From an uncultured Paracoccaceae bacterium (GTDB lineage: Bacteria > Pseudomonadota > Alphaproteobacteria > Rhodobacterales > Rhodobacteraceae): 64,000 nucleotides of DNA. The stretch covers positions 1,178,001 to 1,242,000 of the forward strand of contig CATOSU010000002.1 in assembly GCA_951812615.1 (NCBI GenBank), given 5' to 3'. The translations under genes and the position numbers were made by a program. The notes beneath the pieces are model-generated. The model was not told the DNA's origin. It was given only the letters and a program-made list of their open reading frames with translations, and ran no database searches. Positions 34,855-44,482 of the stretch are shown piece by piece (position 1 is the stretch's first letter; each line of letters begins with the position of its first letter).

Positions 34855-35217
34855 TCAGACCGCGGCGGGGCCGGCGGGTTCCCACAATTCGACGGGATTT
34901 CCTTCGGGATCGTGAATGCGGGCAAAGCGACCGATTTCACTGTCCCATTCGGACCGCGTTTCGACGGAGATGCCTGCCGACCTGAGATCGGCAATCAGGG
35001 TTGTCAGATCGTCGACGCGGAAATTCAGCATGACCTGCCGGTCTGCCGGAAAATAGTCACTGTCCTGTGGGAACGGGGCGAAAACCGTAGGGCCTGGGGC
35101 CTGCATCCACGCGCCGGCGGACATGTCTATGCCCAGATGGGTGCCGTACCACGCGCCCAGCGCCTGCGGATCCTTCGCACGGAAAAACACACCGCCGATG
35201 CCGGTCGCCTGTGCCAT
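34855..35217 (-). CDS. VOC family (glyoxalase/dioxygenase fold) protein
   Basis: A 120-residue single VOC unit with paired beta-alpha-beta modules (GVFFRAKDPQALGAWYGTHLG and IHDPEGNPVELWEP). The final Glu and the Asp-Pro-Glu-Gly-Asn motif are typical metal-site elements. The reaction is unknown. It is followed directly by the EamA gene. Confidence 0.82.
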   Translation of the reverse strand: MAQATGIGGVFFRAKDPQALGAWYGTHLGIDMSAGAWMQAPGPTVFAPFPQDSDYFPADRQVMLNFRVDDLTTLIADLRSAGISVETRSEWDSEIGRFARIHDPEGNPVELWEPAGPAAV

Positions 35218-35289
35218 TGTCGCCTCCGTTGAATCAGAAAGGGCCGCCGTTGAGGGCGACCCTTTCGCAATTTCCGGACAGACGCAAGG

Positions 35290-35577
35290 TCAGCCGTTCA
35301 CGCTGTCCTTCAGCGCCTTGGCAATGGTCATCTTCACGACCTTGTCGGCTTCCTTGGTGAAGGTTTCGCCGGTGGCCGGGTTGCGGACCTGACGCTCGGG
35401 GCGTTCGCGGCAATAAATCTTGCCGACGCCCGGCAGGGTGACAGCGCCGCCACCGGTGACTTCACGGGTGATGATGGCCGAAACGGCTTCCAGCGCCGCG
35501 CCTGCGGATTTCTTGTCGGTGCCCAATTCTTCGGCCAGAGCGGCAACGAGCTGGGTCTTGATCAGTGGTTTTGCCAT
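35290..35577 (-). CDS. HU family DNA-binding protein
   Basis: A 95-residue histone-like protein with helix-rich N terminus and the beta-arm region (LPGVGKIYCRERPERQVRNPATGE). The conserved Pro is in RNPATGE. It bends and compacts DNA. A likely promoter upstream reads TTGTGT, 17 bases, TTATCA on the minus strand. It is a single gene between the amn terminator-like palindrome and the VOC gene. Confidence 0.93.
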   Translation of the reverse strand: MAKPLIKTQLVAALAEELGTDKKSAGAALEAVSAIITREVTGGGAVTLPGVGKIYCRERPERQVRNPATGETFTKEADKVVKMTIAKALKDSVNG

Positions 35578-35686
35578 TTCATGGTCTCCTTCTTCTGCCC
35601 GATTTCTTGGGCCTCATTGCGACATGATAACGTTATGTTGAGCAGGAACACAACGAATAGTGGCTGTTGGCAAGGGGAAAACGGCC

Positions 35687-35702
35687 AAAATCCGCGGATT
35701 TT
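35687..35702 (-). terminator. AAAATCCGCGGATTTT palindrome after amn
   Basis: A perfect 16-bp palindrome six bases after the amn stop on the minus strand, with an A/T-rich outer stem. It can act as a terminator hairpin before the HU promoter. Confidence 0.45.
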
Positions 35703-35707
35703 TCGCC

Positions 35708-37171
35708 TTAAAGGAAGGCTGTTTCGTCGAAAGAGCGCAATTTCCGGCTGTGCAGACGCTCCAGAGGCATGTCGCGCAGGGCCTCCATGGCGCGGATTCC
35801 GATGGCCAGATGGCGCCTGACCTGCGTGTTGTAGAAGTCTGAGGCCATGCCGGGAAGCTTCAGTTCGCCGTGCAAGGGCTTGTCCGAGACGCAGAGCAAC
35901 GTGCCGTATGGCACCCGGAACCGGTAACCGTTGGCGGCGATGGTCGCGCTCTCCATGTCCAGCGCGATTGCGCGCGACTGGCTGAGCCGTTTGACCGGGC
36001 CGGACTGATCCCGCAATTCCCAGTTGCGGTTGTCCACGCTGGCGACGGTGCCGGTGCGCATGACCCGTTTCAGGTCATACCCGTCCAGTTCGGTTTCCAG
36101 CGCGACCGCCTGTTCCAGCGCGATCTGGATTTCCGCCAGTGCCGGGATCGGAACCCAGACCGGCAGGTCGTCATCCAGCACCTTGTCCTCGCGCAGATAG
36201 GCATGGGCCAGGACATAATCGCCCAGTTCCTGCGTGTTCCTCAGCCCGGCACAATGGCCCAGCATCAGCCAGGCATGCGGGCGCAGGACCGCGATATGAT
36301 CGGTCGCCGTCTTTGCGTTCGATGGCCCGACACCGATATTGACCAGCGTGATGCCCGTGCCGTTCTTTCGCTTGAGGTGGTATGTCGGCATTTGCGGCGT
36401 CTTTTCCAGCCGCCGGATTGGCGCGTCCGGTTCGGTGATCTCGACATTGCCGGGGGCGACGAAGCTGTCATAGCCGCTGGCAGGGTCACCGATCTGGGCG
36501 CGGGCATAGGCTTCGAATTCGTCGACGTAGAACTGGTAGTTCGTGAACAGGACGTGATTCTGGAAATGGATCGGGCTGGTGGCCGTGTAGTGGCTGAGCC
36601 GGGCCAGCGAATAATCGATACGCTGCGCCGTGAACAGCGCCAGCGGACCGATGCCGTCGTGATCTTCGGTCAGGCCGTTGACGATGTCGTCATTCGTGGT
36701 GGTCAGGTCCGGCACATCAAACACATCGCGCAGGATGAACGGGGTGGCCCCGGCGTGAGGAACGGTGATGCTGGTGTCGTTGGCCACGGCAAAATGGACC
36801 GGAATGGGCGTATCAGAGACACATATCGTGACCGGCTGACCATGATTTCGGATCAACAGGTCAATCTGTTGGGTCAGGTAACTGCGAAACAGATCGGGAC
36901 GTGTGACCGTTGTGCTGTGCGTGCCGGGGGCAGCGACGTGGCCATAGCTGAGGCGGCTGTCGACCTGCGCGTAGGAGGACGTGGTGAACCGGATTTCCGG
37001 ATAGAAGGCGCGGATGCGGGATTGTGGCGTGCCGGATTTCAGCGTGGTGCCAAAACGATCGCACAGAAACCGTATGGACGCTTCGTACATTTCGTCCAGG
37101 CGGGCAACCGCGGCCTCGGCGTCCGTGAACACCTGGGGGCCGGGCAGGTCGGGGGAAAGGATCCGGGTCAT
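35708..37171 (-). CDS. amn: AMP nucleosidase
   Basis: Hydrolyses AMP to adenine and ribose 5-phosphate. The 487-residue protein has the Amn-specific N-terminal domain and a C-terminal nucleoside-phosphorylase-like domain (VNIGVGPSNAKTATDH, LGHCAGLR, LDMESATIAANGYRFRVP). The start is the ATG at 37171, which overlaps the ade stop (ATGA). The frame stays open upstream only because of the ade overlap. Paired with ade, it makes an AMP-to-hypoxanthine salvage route. Confidence 0.94.
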   Translation of the reverse strand: MTRILSPDLPGPQVFTDAEAAVARLDEMYEASIRFLCDRFGTTLKSGTPQSRIRAFYPEIRFTTSSYAQVDSRLSYGHVAAPGTHSTTVTRPDLFRSYLTQQIDLLIRNHGQPVTICVSDTPIPVHFAVANDTSITVPHAGATPFILRDVFDVPDLTTTNDDIVNGLTEDHDGIGPLALFTAQRIDYSLARLSHYTATSPIHFQNHVLFTNYQFYVDEFEAYARAQIGDPASGYDSFVAPGNVEITEPDAPIRRLEKTPQMPTYHLKRKNGTGITLVNIGVGPSNAKTATDHIAVLRPHAWLMLGHCAGLRNTQELGDYVLAHAYLREDKVLDDDLPVWVPIPALAEIQIALEQAVALETELDGYDLKRVMRTGTVASVDNRNWELRDQSGPVKRLSQSRAIALDMESATIAANGYRFRVPYGTLLCVSDKPLHGELKLPGMASDFYNTQVRRHLAIGIRAMEALRDMPLERLHSRKLRSFDETAFL

Positions 37172-38970
37172 GTTTGCGGCTCTAACAGGGGGATTTGTTC
37201 GAAACTGCGCACGTCGATCAGGCCCAGATCCGATATTCGCAATTCCGGGATCACCACCAGGGCAAGCAGCGAATGCTGCATATACGCGTTGTTGAGCGTG
37301 CAGCCACAGACCTGCATCGCGGCAATCATCTGATCGGCCTTGCCGGCAACCTCCTGCGCGGGCCGGTCCGACATCAGCCCGGCGATGGGCAGTTCCACCA
37401 GTGCCAGTTCCTCTCCGTCGCGCCATATCGTGATGCCGCCCCCCAACTCGGCCAGACGATTGCCGGCCAGTGCCATCTGATCGCGGTCGGTCCCGACAAC
37501 GATCATGTGGTGGCTGTCATGGGCGACGGTGGATGCCATGGCCATGTTGCCGGTATATCCAAAACCGGAAACCAATGCGTTGGTGACACCTCCGGTGGCC
37601 CGGTGCCGTTCGACCAGCGAAATATGCGCGACATCATTTTCAGGCTCTACAAGTCCGTTTTGAACCGAAAGGTCCGCCTTGAGCGCCTTGGTCGGGGCCT
37701 GATTTTCGACCACGCCGATAACATTGGCGCGAACCGAATTTGCGCCCTCGGGTGCCGGAATTTCGAAATCCGCGGCAGACAGGACATGTCCGAGATGCAC
37801 GGTCTGGCGGGCCGTCGCCGGCCAGTCGTAATGCGGGCAGTCCACAAGGCATTCACCGTCCTGCGCGACGATCCGGCCACGCGCAATAACAGTCTCTACG
37901 GGGAGAGTTTCGAGGTCGGAACTCAGAACAATGTCGGCCCGGCGGCCGGGGGTGACCGACCCGATTTCGCGTTCAAGCCCAAAGTGAGTCGCGGTGTTGA
38001 TCGTGGCCATTTGCAGGGCCACCAGCGGATCACAACCGCAGGCGATGGCATGGCGGACAACCCGGTTCATGTGACCGTCATTCACCAGCGTCCCGGAATG
38101 GCAGTCATCCGTGCACAGGATGAAGTTCCGGGGGTCGAGCCCTTTTTCGGTGATTGCGGTGATCTGCGCCTCGACATCGTACCAGGCCGATCCAAGACGC
38201 ATCATCGACCGCATACCCTGACGGACCCGCGCGATGGCATCTGCTTCGCAGGTTCCTTCATGGTCATCGGCGGGGCCGCCGGCGACATATGCGGCGAAAT
38301 CAGACCCTAAATTGGGTGATGCATAGTGCCCGCCCACCGTTTTGCCGGCGCGCTGCGTTGCTGCAATCTCGGCCAGCATCTTGGGATCGGCCGCGGCAAC
38401 ACCGGGGAAATTCATCATTTCACCCAACCCGATGATCCCCGGCCAGGTCATTGCCTCGGCCACGTCTTCGGGCGTGATTTCAAACCCGGTGGTTTCCAGC
38501 CCGGGGGCGGACGGGGCGCAGGATGGCATCTGCGTGAATATGTTGACGGGTTGCAGCAGCGCTTCGTCATGCATCATGCGCACACCTGCGAGCCCAAGCA
38601 CATTGGCGATCTCGTGTGGATCCGTGAACATGGAGGTTGTTCCGTGCGGGATCACGGCGCGCGCGAATTCGGCGGGCGTCAGCATACCTGATTCAATGTG
38701 CATGTGACCGTCGCAGAACCCGGGCAGGATATAGCGGTCACCGGCATCCACCACGTTGGTATCCGGGCCGGTACAATATCCGGAATCAGGGCCTACAAAG
38801 GCAATTCGTCCATGTTTTATGGCGACGTCGTGGTTCGGCAGAACTTCGCGACTGTGGACGTTTACCCATCGTCCATTGCGGATGACGGTATCTGCCGGGG
38901 CGCGGCCGGCGGCGACGGCGACAAGATCGGCGGCCACATCGGGCCAGGCGGGAAAGGGCTTGTGTTCCAT
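37168..38970 (-). CDS. ade: Adenine deaminase
   Basis: Deaminates adenine to hypoxanthine with a binuclear metal centre. The 600-residue amidohydrolase has the HMHIESGML metal motif (about 109-117). It also has PHGTTSMFTDPHEIANVLG and the DDCHSGTLVNDGHMNRVVR segment, with the C-terminal Ade-specific domain. The length is typical. It overlaps amn by 4 bp, so adenine released from AMP is passed straight to this enzyme's pathway. Confidence 0.95.
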   Translation of the reverse strand: MEHKPFPAWPDVAADLVAVAAGRAPADTVIRNGRWVNVHSREVLPNHDVAIKHGRIAFVGPDSGYCTGPDTNVVDAGDRYILPGFCDGHMHIESGMLTPAEFARAVIPHGTTSMFTDPHEIANVLGLAGVRMMHDEALLQPVNIFTQMPSCAPSAPGLETTGFEITPEDVAEAMTWPGIIGLGEMMNFPGVAAADPKMLAEIAATQRAGKTVGGHYASPNLGSDFAAYVAGGPADDHEGTCEADAIARVRQGMRSMMRLGSAWYDVEAQITAITEKGLDPRNFILCTDDCHSGTLVNDGHMNRVVRHAIACGCDPLVALQMATINTATHFGLEREIGSVTPGRRADIVLSSDLETLPVETVIARGRIVAQDGECLVDCPHYDWPATARQTVHLGHVLSAADFEIPAPEGANSVRANVIGVVENQAPTKALKADLSVQNGLVEPENDVAHISLVERHRATGGVTNALVSGFGYTGNMAMASTVAHDSHHMIVVGTDRDQMALAGNRLAELGGGITIWRDGEELALVELPIAGLMSDRPAQEVAGKADQMIAAMQVCGCTLNNAYMQHSLLALVVIPELRISDLGLIDVRSFEQIPLLEPQT

Positions 38971-39059
38971 GCACCAATTGTCGTGAACTTCGATCCGGGC
39001 GCAAGGGGCCAGTGCCAGAGTTCATGAATCTGAGATATTCCCCCGGTTTGGAGAGGCCA

Positions 39060-39488
39060 ATGGATTATGACACGATAGAAGCGGATCCGTTCGGGCGCGG
39101 GCTGCGTGGGTTGGGGCTGAACCTGTTGGTGCGCGATGTATTGGCTGAAAGTGCCTTTTTAGAGACTGTTTTCGGCATGAGATCGCATCAGGCCACGTCT
39201 GATTTCGCGATAATGACCTATGGCGATCAGGTGTTTCAGCTGCATGCCGACGGCACCTATCATTCCAATCCGCTGCTGGGGTTGTTGCCTGAAACGCCAC
39301 CGCGCGGCGCGGGAATCGAATTACGGCTGTATGACACCGACCCGGACGCAGCCGTAAAACGGGCCGAACAGGCGGGTGCCGTGATCCTGCAGGGGCCGAC
39401 GGACAAACCGCATGGGCTGCGCGAGGCCTATATCCTTTGTGAAAACGGGTATGCCTGGGTCCCAAGTGTGCCGAAAACGGCTGACTAG
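39060..39488 (+). CDS. VOC family protein
   Basis: A 142-residue glyoxalase-fold protein (LGLNLLVRDVLAESAFLETV ... GYAWVPSVP). The ATG at 39060 has GGAGAGG five bases upstream and is preferred over an in-frame ATG at 39012. The function is unknown. It is divergent from ade and convergent with the LysR gene, whose stop it overlaps by 4 bp. Confidence 0.78.
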   Translation: MDYDTIEADPFGRGLRGLGLNLLVRDVLAESAFLETVFGMRSHQATSDFAIMTYGDQVFQLHADGTYHSNPLLGLLPETPPRGAGIELRLYDTDPDAAVKRAEQAGAVILQGPTDKPHGLREAYILCENGYAWVPSVPKTAD

Positions 39489-40375
39489 ACCCTGATTTCT
39501 GCTCGGCGGCCCGGTTTTCCCACCATGCTGCGGAGCCAGTTCGCGAAGGCCACAGCCCCGGGCATCTGTTCGGCCTGAGGCGATATGATCAGGTAATAAG
39601 CTTCAGGCATTTCGGCGCGATGTTCGAAGGGCGCCTTCAGCACACCCTGCCGCAGCAGGCGCCCGGCAATTGCGTCATGGGCAATCGCGAGTCCACCGCC
39701 CGCCGCCGCCACAGCCAGCGTGACCGAATAGGTCGTGGCATAGGTAACGGGCGGATTTTCCCAATTCAGACCCTGATCTTCGAGCCAGGCAGACCAGTTG
39801 CACAGCAGGTTGGAGCAGTCGAATAACGGGTGTGACTGAAGATCTGCGAGGGACACGTCATAGTTTGGCGCACAAACCGGATAATAGTGATCGCTGAGCA
39901 AGTGTTCGGCCCGAACGGTGTCGGACGGGCGCAGGGAAAAGCGCACCTCAACATCCGCCCCCGCGGCCAGTTCGCGGGGTTCCCAGATTTCGGTCATCAG
40001 GTTCAGCTGAACATCCGGATGCGCCTGACGAAACAGTTTCAGCCGCGGCGCCAGCCAGTGAATGGCGAATGTTATGTTGCACTGAACCTGAACAACGTTG
40101 CTGTCATCGCCGGTGATCGCCCGGGTGCCGCGTTCCAGCGTGCGGAACGCGTCGCGCACAACCGGCAGATAGGTGATTCCGCTTTCTGTCAGCTCCAGCG
40201 CCCGCGGCCTGCGATGAAACAGGGGACGCCCCAGGTATCCTTCCAGCGATTTGATCTGCTGGCTGACCGCGCTTTGCGTCATGTTCAGATCCTGCGCCGC
40301 ACCGGTGAAGGACAGGTGCCGGGCGGCAGCTTCGAACGCCCGCAGCCAGCCGAGCGGGGGAAGGGACTGTTTCAA
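39485..40375 (-). CDS. LysR family transcriptional regulator (GcvA-like)
   Basis: A 296-residue regulator. The N-terminal winged helix-turn-helix (LRAFEAAARHLSFTGAAQDL, then NMTQSAVSQQIKSLEGYLG) is followed by a periplasmic-binding-like effector domain. No ATG lies near the natural N terminus; the TTG at 40375 with AGG upstream gives MKQSLPPLGWLRAF, usual for GcvA-type LysR proteins. It is divergent from the aldolase gene, with a dyad (40391-40405) of LysR type in the gap. It therefore probably controls the 40481-48129 genes and itself. Confidence 0.9.
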   Translation of the reverse strand: MKQSLPPLGWLRAFEAAARHLSFTGAAQDLNMTQSAVSQQIKSLEGYLGRPLFHRRPRALELTESGITYLPVVRDAFRTLERGTRAITGDDSNVVQVQCNITFAIHWLAPRLKLFRQAHPDVQLNLMTEIWEPRELAAGADVEVRFSLRPSDTVRAEHLLSDHYYPVCAPNYDVSLADLQSHPLFDCSNLLCNWSAWLEDQGLNWENPPVTYATTYSVTLAVAAAGGGLAIAHDAIAGRLLRQGVLKAPFEHRAEMPEAYYLIISPQAEQMPGAVAFANWLRSMVGKPGRRAEIRV

Positions 40376-40390
40376 CCTGATAATTCCGCT

Positions 40391-40405
40391 ATTAGTTGTA
40401 CTAAT
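40391..40405. promoter_or_regulatory. LysR-type operator ATTAG-N5-CTAAT
   Basis: ATTAGTTGTACTAAT is a perfect dyad containing the T-N11-A signature of LysR operators. It lies 15 bp from the LysR start and 75 bp before the aldolase gene. Confidence 0.55.
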
Positions 40406-40480
40406 GCTATGCCTTCGTTTTTTTCGTTGGTCAATGGACGCAGGTGAAGGCAGAATTTTTTCGGCTATGGGAGAGAACCG

Positions 40481-41236
40481 ATGAGCGTTACAGAACTGCG
40501 CCCCAACATGGATCACTGGCAGGAGCGGGTCGATCTGGCTGCTGCGTTCCGCTGGACCGAGCGCCTGAACCTGCACGAAGCCGTGTCGAATCATTTTTCG
40601 GTGGCTGTGAATGATGATGGCACGCAGTTCCTGATGAACCGGAATCAGGTGCATTTCAAACGTATCCGCGCCAGCGAGCTGCTGCTGCTGGACGCGAATG
40701 ACCCGAATGCGATGGAGGGGCCGGATGCACCGGATGCGACCGCGTGGTTCCTGCACGGGGCGCTGCACCGGTTATGCCCGCACGCCCGTTGCGCGATGCA
40801 TGTGCATTCGATCCATGCCACGGTTCTGGCATCGCTGGCTGACAGCCGCCTTCCCCCGATCGATCAGAATACGGCGATTTTCTTTAACCGCTACGTTATT
40901 GACGACGGGTATGGCGGGCTGGCTTTCGAGGACGAAGGCGAGCGCTGTGCCCAGTTGTTCACCGACCCGAAGAAGAAGGTCATGATCATGGGCAATCACG
41001 GGATCATGGTGATCGGTGACACGGTCGCCGAGACGTTCAACCGGATGTATTTCTTCGAACGCGCGGCCGAGACCTATATCCGCGCGCTTCAGACCGGGCA
41101 GCCGCTGCGGGTTTTGTCGGACGAGATTGCCGAAAAGACCGCCAGCGAGGTCGAGGAGTATGACAGCCAGGACGTGCGTCACCTGGCAGAGTTGAAGATG
41201 ATCCTGGATGACGAGGGATCCGACTACGCCAGCTAG
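40481..41236 (+). CDS. Class II aldolase/adducin family protein
   Basis: A 251-residue protein with the zinc-binding pattern of class II aldolases (HVHSIHATVLASL, GNHGIMVIG) and the catalytic-side RIRASELLLLD segment. Family members cleave or decarboxylate sugar phosphates and hydroxy acids; the actual substrate here is unknown. First gene right of the LysR dyad, and 30 bp before the first fatty-acid-hydroxylase-type gene. Confidence 0.85.
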   Translation: MSVTELRPNMDHWQERVDLAAAFRWTERLNLHEAVSNHFSVAVNDDGTQFLMNRNQVHFKRIRASELLLLDANDPNAMEGPDAPDATAWFLHGALHRLCPHARCAMHVHSIHATVLASLADSRLPPIDQNTAIFFNRYVIDDGYGGLAFEDEGERCAQLFTDPKKKVMIMGNHGIMVIGDTVAETFNRMYFFERAAETYIRALQTGQPLRVLSDEIAEKTASEVEEYDSQDVRHLAELKMILDDEGSDYAS

Positions 41237-41266
41237 GCCAGTCCCTGCTCAGGAAGGATGACCGGA

Positions 41267-42283
41267 ATGCCGAAGGATCAATCCGTTGTTTCGGCCAATG
41301 CCTTTGTGAGTGATCCCGAGGCAGACCGCTGGAACTATCGGCCGCCACAGCCGGTGGCGCTGAACCCTGTGTTTTCATTTCCGCCGGATCTGCGGGCGGT
41401 CTGGAACTGGTACCGCGGGGCGTGGTTGCAGATCACGTCCCTGGTCATCTGTTTTGCCTTAGCGGTGGCGGCCTATCTGTGGGTTCTGCCGCCGCTTGAA
41501 ACCATGCAGAGCCTGGCGCCCGGGTGGGTGGTGCGTGTCTGGCTGATGAACCTCGGCATGCAGACGCTGGTGGCGGGGAGCCTGCATTGGTGGCTCTACA
41601 TCCGCAAGGGTCAGGGCATGCACAAGAAGTTCGACAAGCGGGACCTGTCGCGCGCGAACGGGACCTTTACGTTCAACAATCAGGTGCTGGACAACATCTG
41701 GTGGACATTGGGCAGCGCGATGACCGTCGCGACGGTGTATCAGTGCGGGATTTTCTGGGCGATGGCGAACGGGTTTGTGCCTGTGATCAAATTTTCGTCC
41801 GCGCCGGTGTGGTGCGTTGTCTGGATGTTCCTGATCCCGATGTGGTCGGGGCTGCATTTCTACTGGGTGCACCGGATGGAACACTCGCCGAAGCTCTATA
41901 AACGGGTTCATGCGGTGCACCACCGCAACGTGAACACGGGTCCGTGGTCAGGGATCTCGAACCACTGGTTCGAAAATACCCTGTATTTCACGACCTATTT
42001 CATTCATCTGATCGTTCCCTCGAACCCGCTGCACCTGCTCTTTCACGTCACGTTTCAGCAGCTGAGCCCGGTGTTTTCGCATTCCGGTTTCGAAAGGGTC
42101 GCGGTCAGGGGCCGGGACCGGGTGAAGGCGGGGGACTTCTTTCACCAGCTGCATCACAGGTATTTCGAGTGCAACTACGGCACCTCCGAGATCCCGTTCG
42201 ATCAGTGGTTCGGGACGTTTCACGACGGATCTGCCGAGGCCACGGCGCGCACGCGGGCGCACAAAAAGCAGATGTATACCTGA
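41267..42283 (+). CDS. Sterol desaturase / fatty acid hydroxylase family protein, copy 1
   Basis: A 338-residue integral membrane di-iron enzyme with four hydrophobic segments. The eight-histidine pattern reads HRMEH, HAVHHRN, HLLFH and HQLHHRYFECNYG. The family hydroxylates or desaturates lipids or sterol-like substrates. The ATG at 41258 touches the AGGAAGG ribosome site, so 41267 is the better start. The stop overlaps the start of the second copy (TGATG). Confidence 0.87.
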   Translation: MPKDQSVVSANAFVSDPEADRWNYRPPQPVALNPVFSFPPDLRAVWNWYRGAWLQITSLVICFALAVAAYLWVLPPLETMQSLAPGWVVRVWLMNLGMQTLVAGSLHWWLYIRKGQGMHKKFDKRDLSRANGTFTFNNQVLDNIWWTLGSAMTVATVYQCGIFWAMANGFVPVIKFSSAPVWCVVWMFLIPMWSGLHFYWVHRMEHSPKLYKRVHAVHHRNVNTGPWSGISNHWFENTLYFTTYFIHLIVPSNPLHLLFHVTFQQLSPVFSHSGFERVAVRGRDRVKAGDFFHQLHHRYFECNYGTSEIPFDQWFGTFHDGSAEATARTRAHKKQMYT

Positions 42284-43245
42284 TGGCTGAGTGGAATCAT
42301 GTGCCGGATGAATTGCCGCTGCGGGTGATGCCGCTGTGGCAATGGCCGCCGCGACCGGCGGAGGTGCTGCGCTGGTACTGGCAGAGCTGGTTTCCGATCA
42401 CCGTCAACCTGGGCTTTGTCGGGTTGGCTTTTGCGGCGGTGTGGCTGGCGGCGCCGACATTGGATCAGGCGGTCGAGCCGGGCTGGTGGATGGTCGCGAT
42501 CTGGCTGCGCAATGCGGTGCTGGTGATCGTGCTGGCACAGGGTCTGCATTGGCTTTTTCATGGCCGTCAATTGCAGGGACGCGACCACAAATTCGACCCG
42601 CGGCTGTTTCCGCGGCAGGGGCGGGTGTTCAATTTTGGCGACCAGTATTGGGACAACGTGTTCTGGGCGATTGCATCCGGCGTGACCATCTGGTCCGGCT
42701 ACGAAGCGCTGATCTGGTGGAGCATGGCAAATGGCTATGCCCCGGTCTGGCGATGGTCCGACGGATGGCTGTGGTACCTGGCGATCTTTTTTCTGATCCC
42801 GATCTGGGAGAGCTTCTATTTCTACTGGATTCACCGGCTGCTGCATGCCGGGCCGATGTACCGGTTTCATGCCCTGCATCACCGCAACACGGATATCGGG
42901 CCGTGGTCGGGTCTGAGCATGCATCCGGTCGAGCACGTGTTCTATTTCGGCACCGCGCTGATCCATTTCGTTGTGCCGACCGCGCCGGTGCATCTGGTGT
43001 TTCACCTGATGTTCTACGGGCTCTACGCGATCACCACGCATACGGGTTTCGAAGGGATCTGGGCCGGCGGGCGCAAACGCCTGCATCTGGGCAACTTCCA
43101 CCACCAGATGCATCACCGGTATTTCGAGGTGAATTACGGCACGCTGGAAGTGCCCTGGGACAAGTTGTTCGGGACGTTCCATGACGGCACCGAGGCGGCC
43201 AAAGAGAAGATGAAACAGCGCCTGCGCGACCGGCGCCGGGTGTAA
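42283..43245 (+). CDS. Sterol desaturase / fatty acid hydroxylase family protein, copy 2
   Basis: A 320-residue paralogue of the preceding gene with the same histidine boxes (HRLLH, HALHHRN, HLVFH, HQMHHRYFEVNYG) and matching membrane layout. The frame is open upstream, but the ATG at 42283 overlaps the first copy's stop and begins the aligned region. The tandem pair may form a heteromer or act on successive positions (inference). Acyl-CoA dehydrogenase follows after 41 bp. Confidence 0.86.
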   Translation: MAEWNHVPDELPLRVMPLWQWPPRPAEVLRWYWQSWFPITVNLGFVGLAFAAVWLAAPTLDQAVEPGWWMVAIWLRNAVLVIVLAQGLHWLFHGRQLQGRDHKFDPRLFPRQGRVFNFGDQYWDNVFWAIASGVTIWSGYEALIWWSMANGYAPVWRWSDGWLWYLAIFFLIPIWESFYFYWIHRLLHAGPMYRFHALHHRNTDIGPWSGLSMHPVEHVFYFGTALIHFVVPTAPVHLVFHLMFYGLYAITTHTGFEGIWAGGRKRLHLGNFHHQMHHRYFEVNYGTLEVPWDKLFGTFHDGTEAAKEKMKQRLRDRRRV

Positions 43246-43286
43246 CAGGGCCCGGTGCTGCCGGGCGGAACGAGAGAGAAGCAGGA

Positions 43287-44447
43287 ATGCAATACGGGCT
43301 GAGCGATGAGCAGGAGATGATCGTTTCGACGGTTCGCTCCTTTGTCGAAAATGAAATCTATCCGCACGAAGAATTGGTGGAGCGTAGCGGAGAGGTGCCG
43401 GCGGAGATTGCCGAGGACATCAAGCGCAAGACACTGGAGTTGGGGTTTTATGCCTGCAACTTCCCCGAAAGCGTGGGCGGGGCAGGGCTGAACCATCTGG
43501 AGTTTGCGCTGGTGGAGCGGGAACTGGGGCGCGGATCGATGGCGCTGAACCATTTTTTCGGGCGGCCGCAGAACATCCTGATGGCCTGCGAAGGTGAGCA
43601 GGTGGAGCGCTACCTGATGCCGGCGGTGCGGGGCGAGCGGATGGACGCGCTGGCGATGACCGAACCGGGCGCCGGATCGGACGTGCGGGGCATGAAATGC
43701 GCCGCGGTGCACGATGGGGGTGACTGGGTTCTCAACGGGACCAAGCATTTCATCTCGGGCGCCGATCACGCGGACTTCCTGATCGTGTTCGTGGCAACGG
43801 GCGAAGATCAGACACCTAAAGGGCCGAAAAAGCGGATCAGCTGTTTTCTGGTGGACCGGGGGCATCCGGGGTTCACCATCCGGGACGGGTACAAGTCCGT
43901 GTCGCATCGCGGTTACAAGAACATGATCCTCGAATTCGACGATTGCCGACTGCCGGATGCGCAGGTTCTGGGCGAGGTGGATGGCGGGTTCGAGGTTATG
44001 AATACATGGCTCTATGCGACCCGGATCACGGTGGCGACGATGTCTGTTGGCCGGGCGCGCCGGGTGTTTGACTATGCGCTGACCTATGCCGCCGAGCGGG
44101 AACAGTTCGGGCAGAAGATCGGCAAGTTTCAGGGCGTGTCGTTCCAGCTGGCGGACATGATCACCGAGATTGACGCGGGCGACCTGCTGACACTGGCGGC
44201 GGCAGACCGGCTGGATCAGAACCTGCCGGCGAACCGGGAAATCGCCTCGGCCAAGCTCTATGCCAGCGAAATGCTGGCCCGGGTCACCGATGCGGCAATC
44301 CAGATCCATGGCGGCATGGGGCTGATGGACGATTATCCGCTGGAACGGTTCTGGCGTGATGCGCGGGTGGAACGGATCTGGGACGGCACATCGGAGATCC
44401 AGCGCCACATCATCAGCCGGGACATGCTGCGGGCGTTGGGGGCATGA
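43287..44447 (+). CDS. Acyl-CoA dehydrogenase
   Basis: A 386-residue FAD enzyme introducing a 2,3 double bond in an acyl-CoA. FAD and substrate motifs (AMTEPGAGSDVRGMKC, QFGQKIGKFQGV, IQIHGGMGLM) and the C-terminal ERIWDGTSEIQR are present. Its context with a CaiD-like hydratase suggests a carnitine or betainyl-CoA-type substrate, but sequence alone does not show this. It is followed by repeat DNA and then the acyl-CoA synthetase gene. Confidence 0.92.
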   Translation: MQYGLSDEQEMIVSTVRSFVENEIYPHEELVERSGEVPAEIAEDIKRKTLELGFYACNFPESVGGAGLNHLEFALVERELGRGSMALNHFFGRPQNILMACEGEQVERYLMPAVRGERMDALAMTEPGAGSDVRGMKCAAVHDGGDWVLNGTKHFISGADHADFLIVFVATGEDQTPKGPKKRISCFLVDRGHPGFTIRDGYKSVSHRGYKNMILEFDDCRLPDAQVLGEVDGGFEVMNTWLYATRITVATMSVGRARRVFDYALTYAAEREQFGQKIGKFQGVSFQLADMITEIDAGDLLTLAAADRLDQNLPANREIASAKLYASEMLARVTDAAIQIHGGMGLMDDYPLERFWRDARVERIWDGTSEIQRHIISRDMLRALGA

Positions 44448-44482
44448 ATGGTTTCGGTGCGCGTGCGCGGCACCGACAGGAG

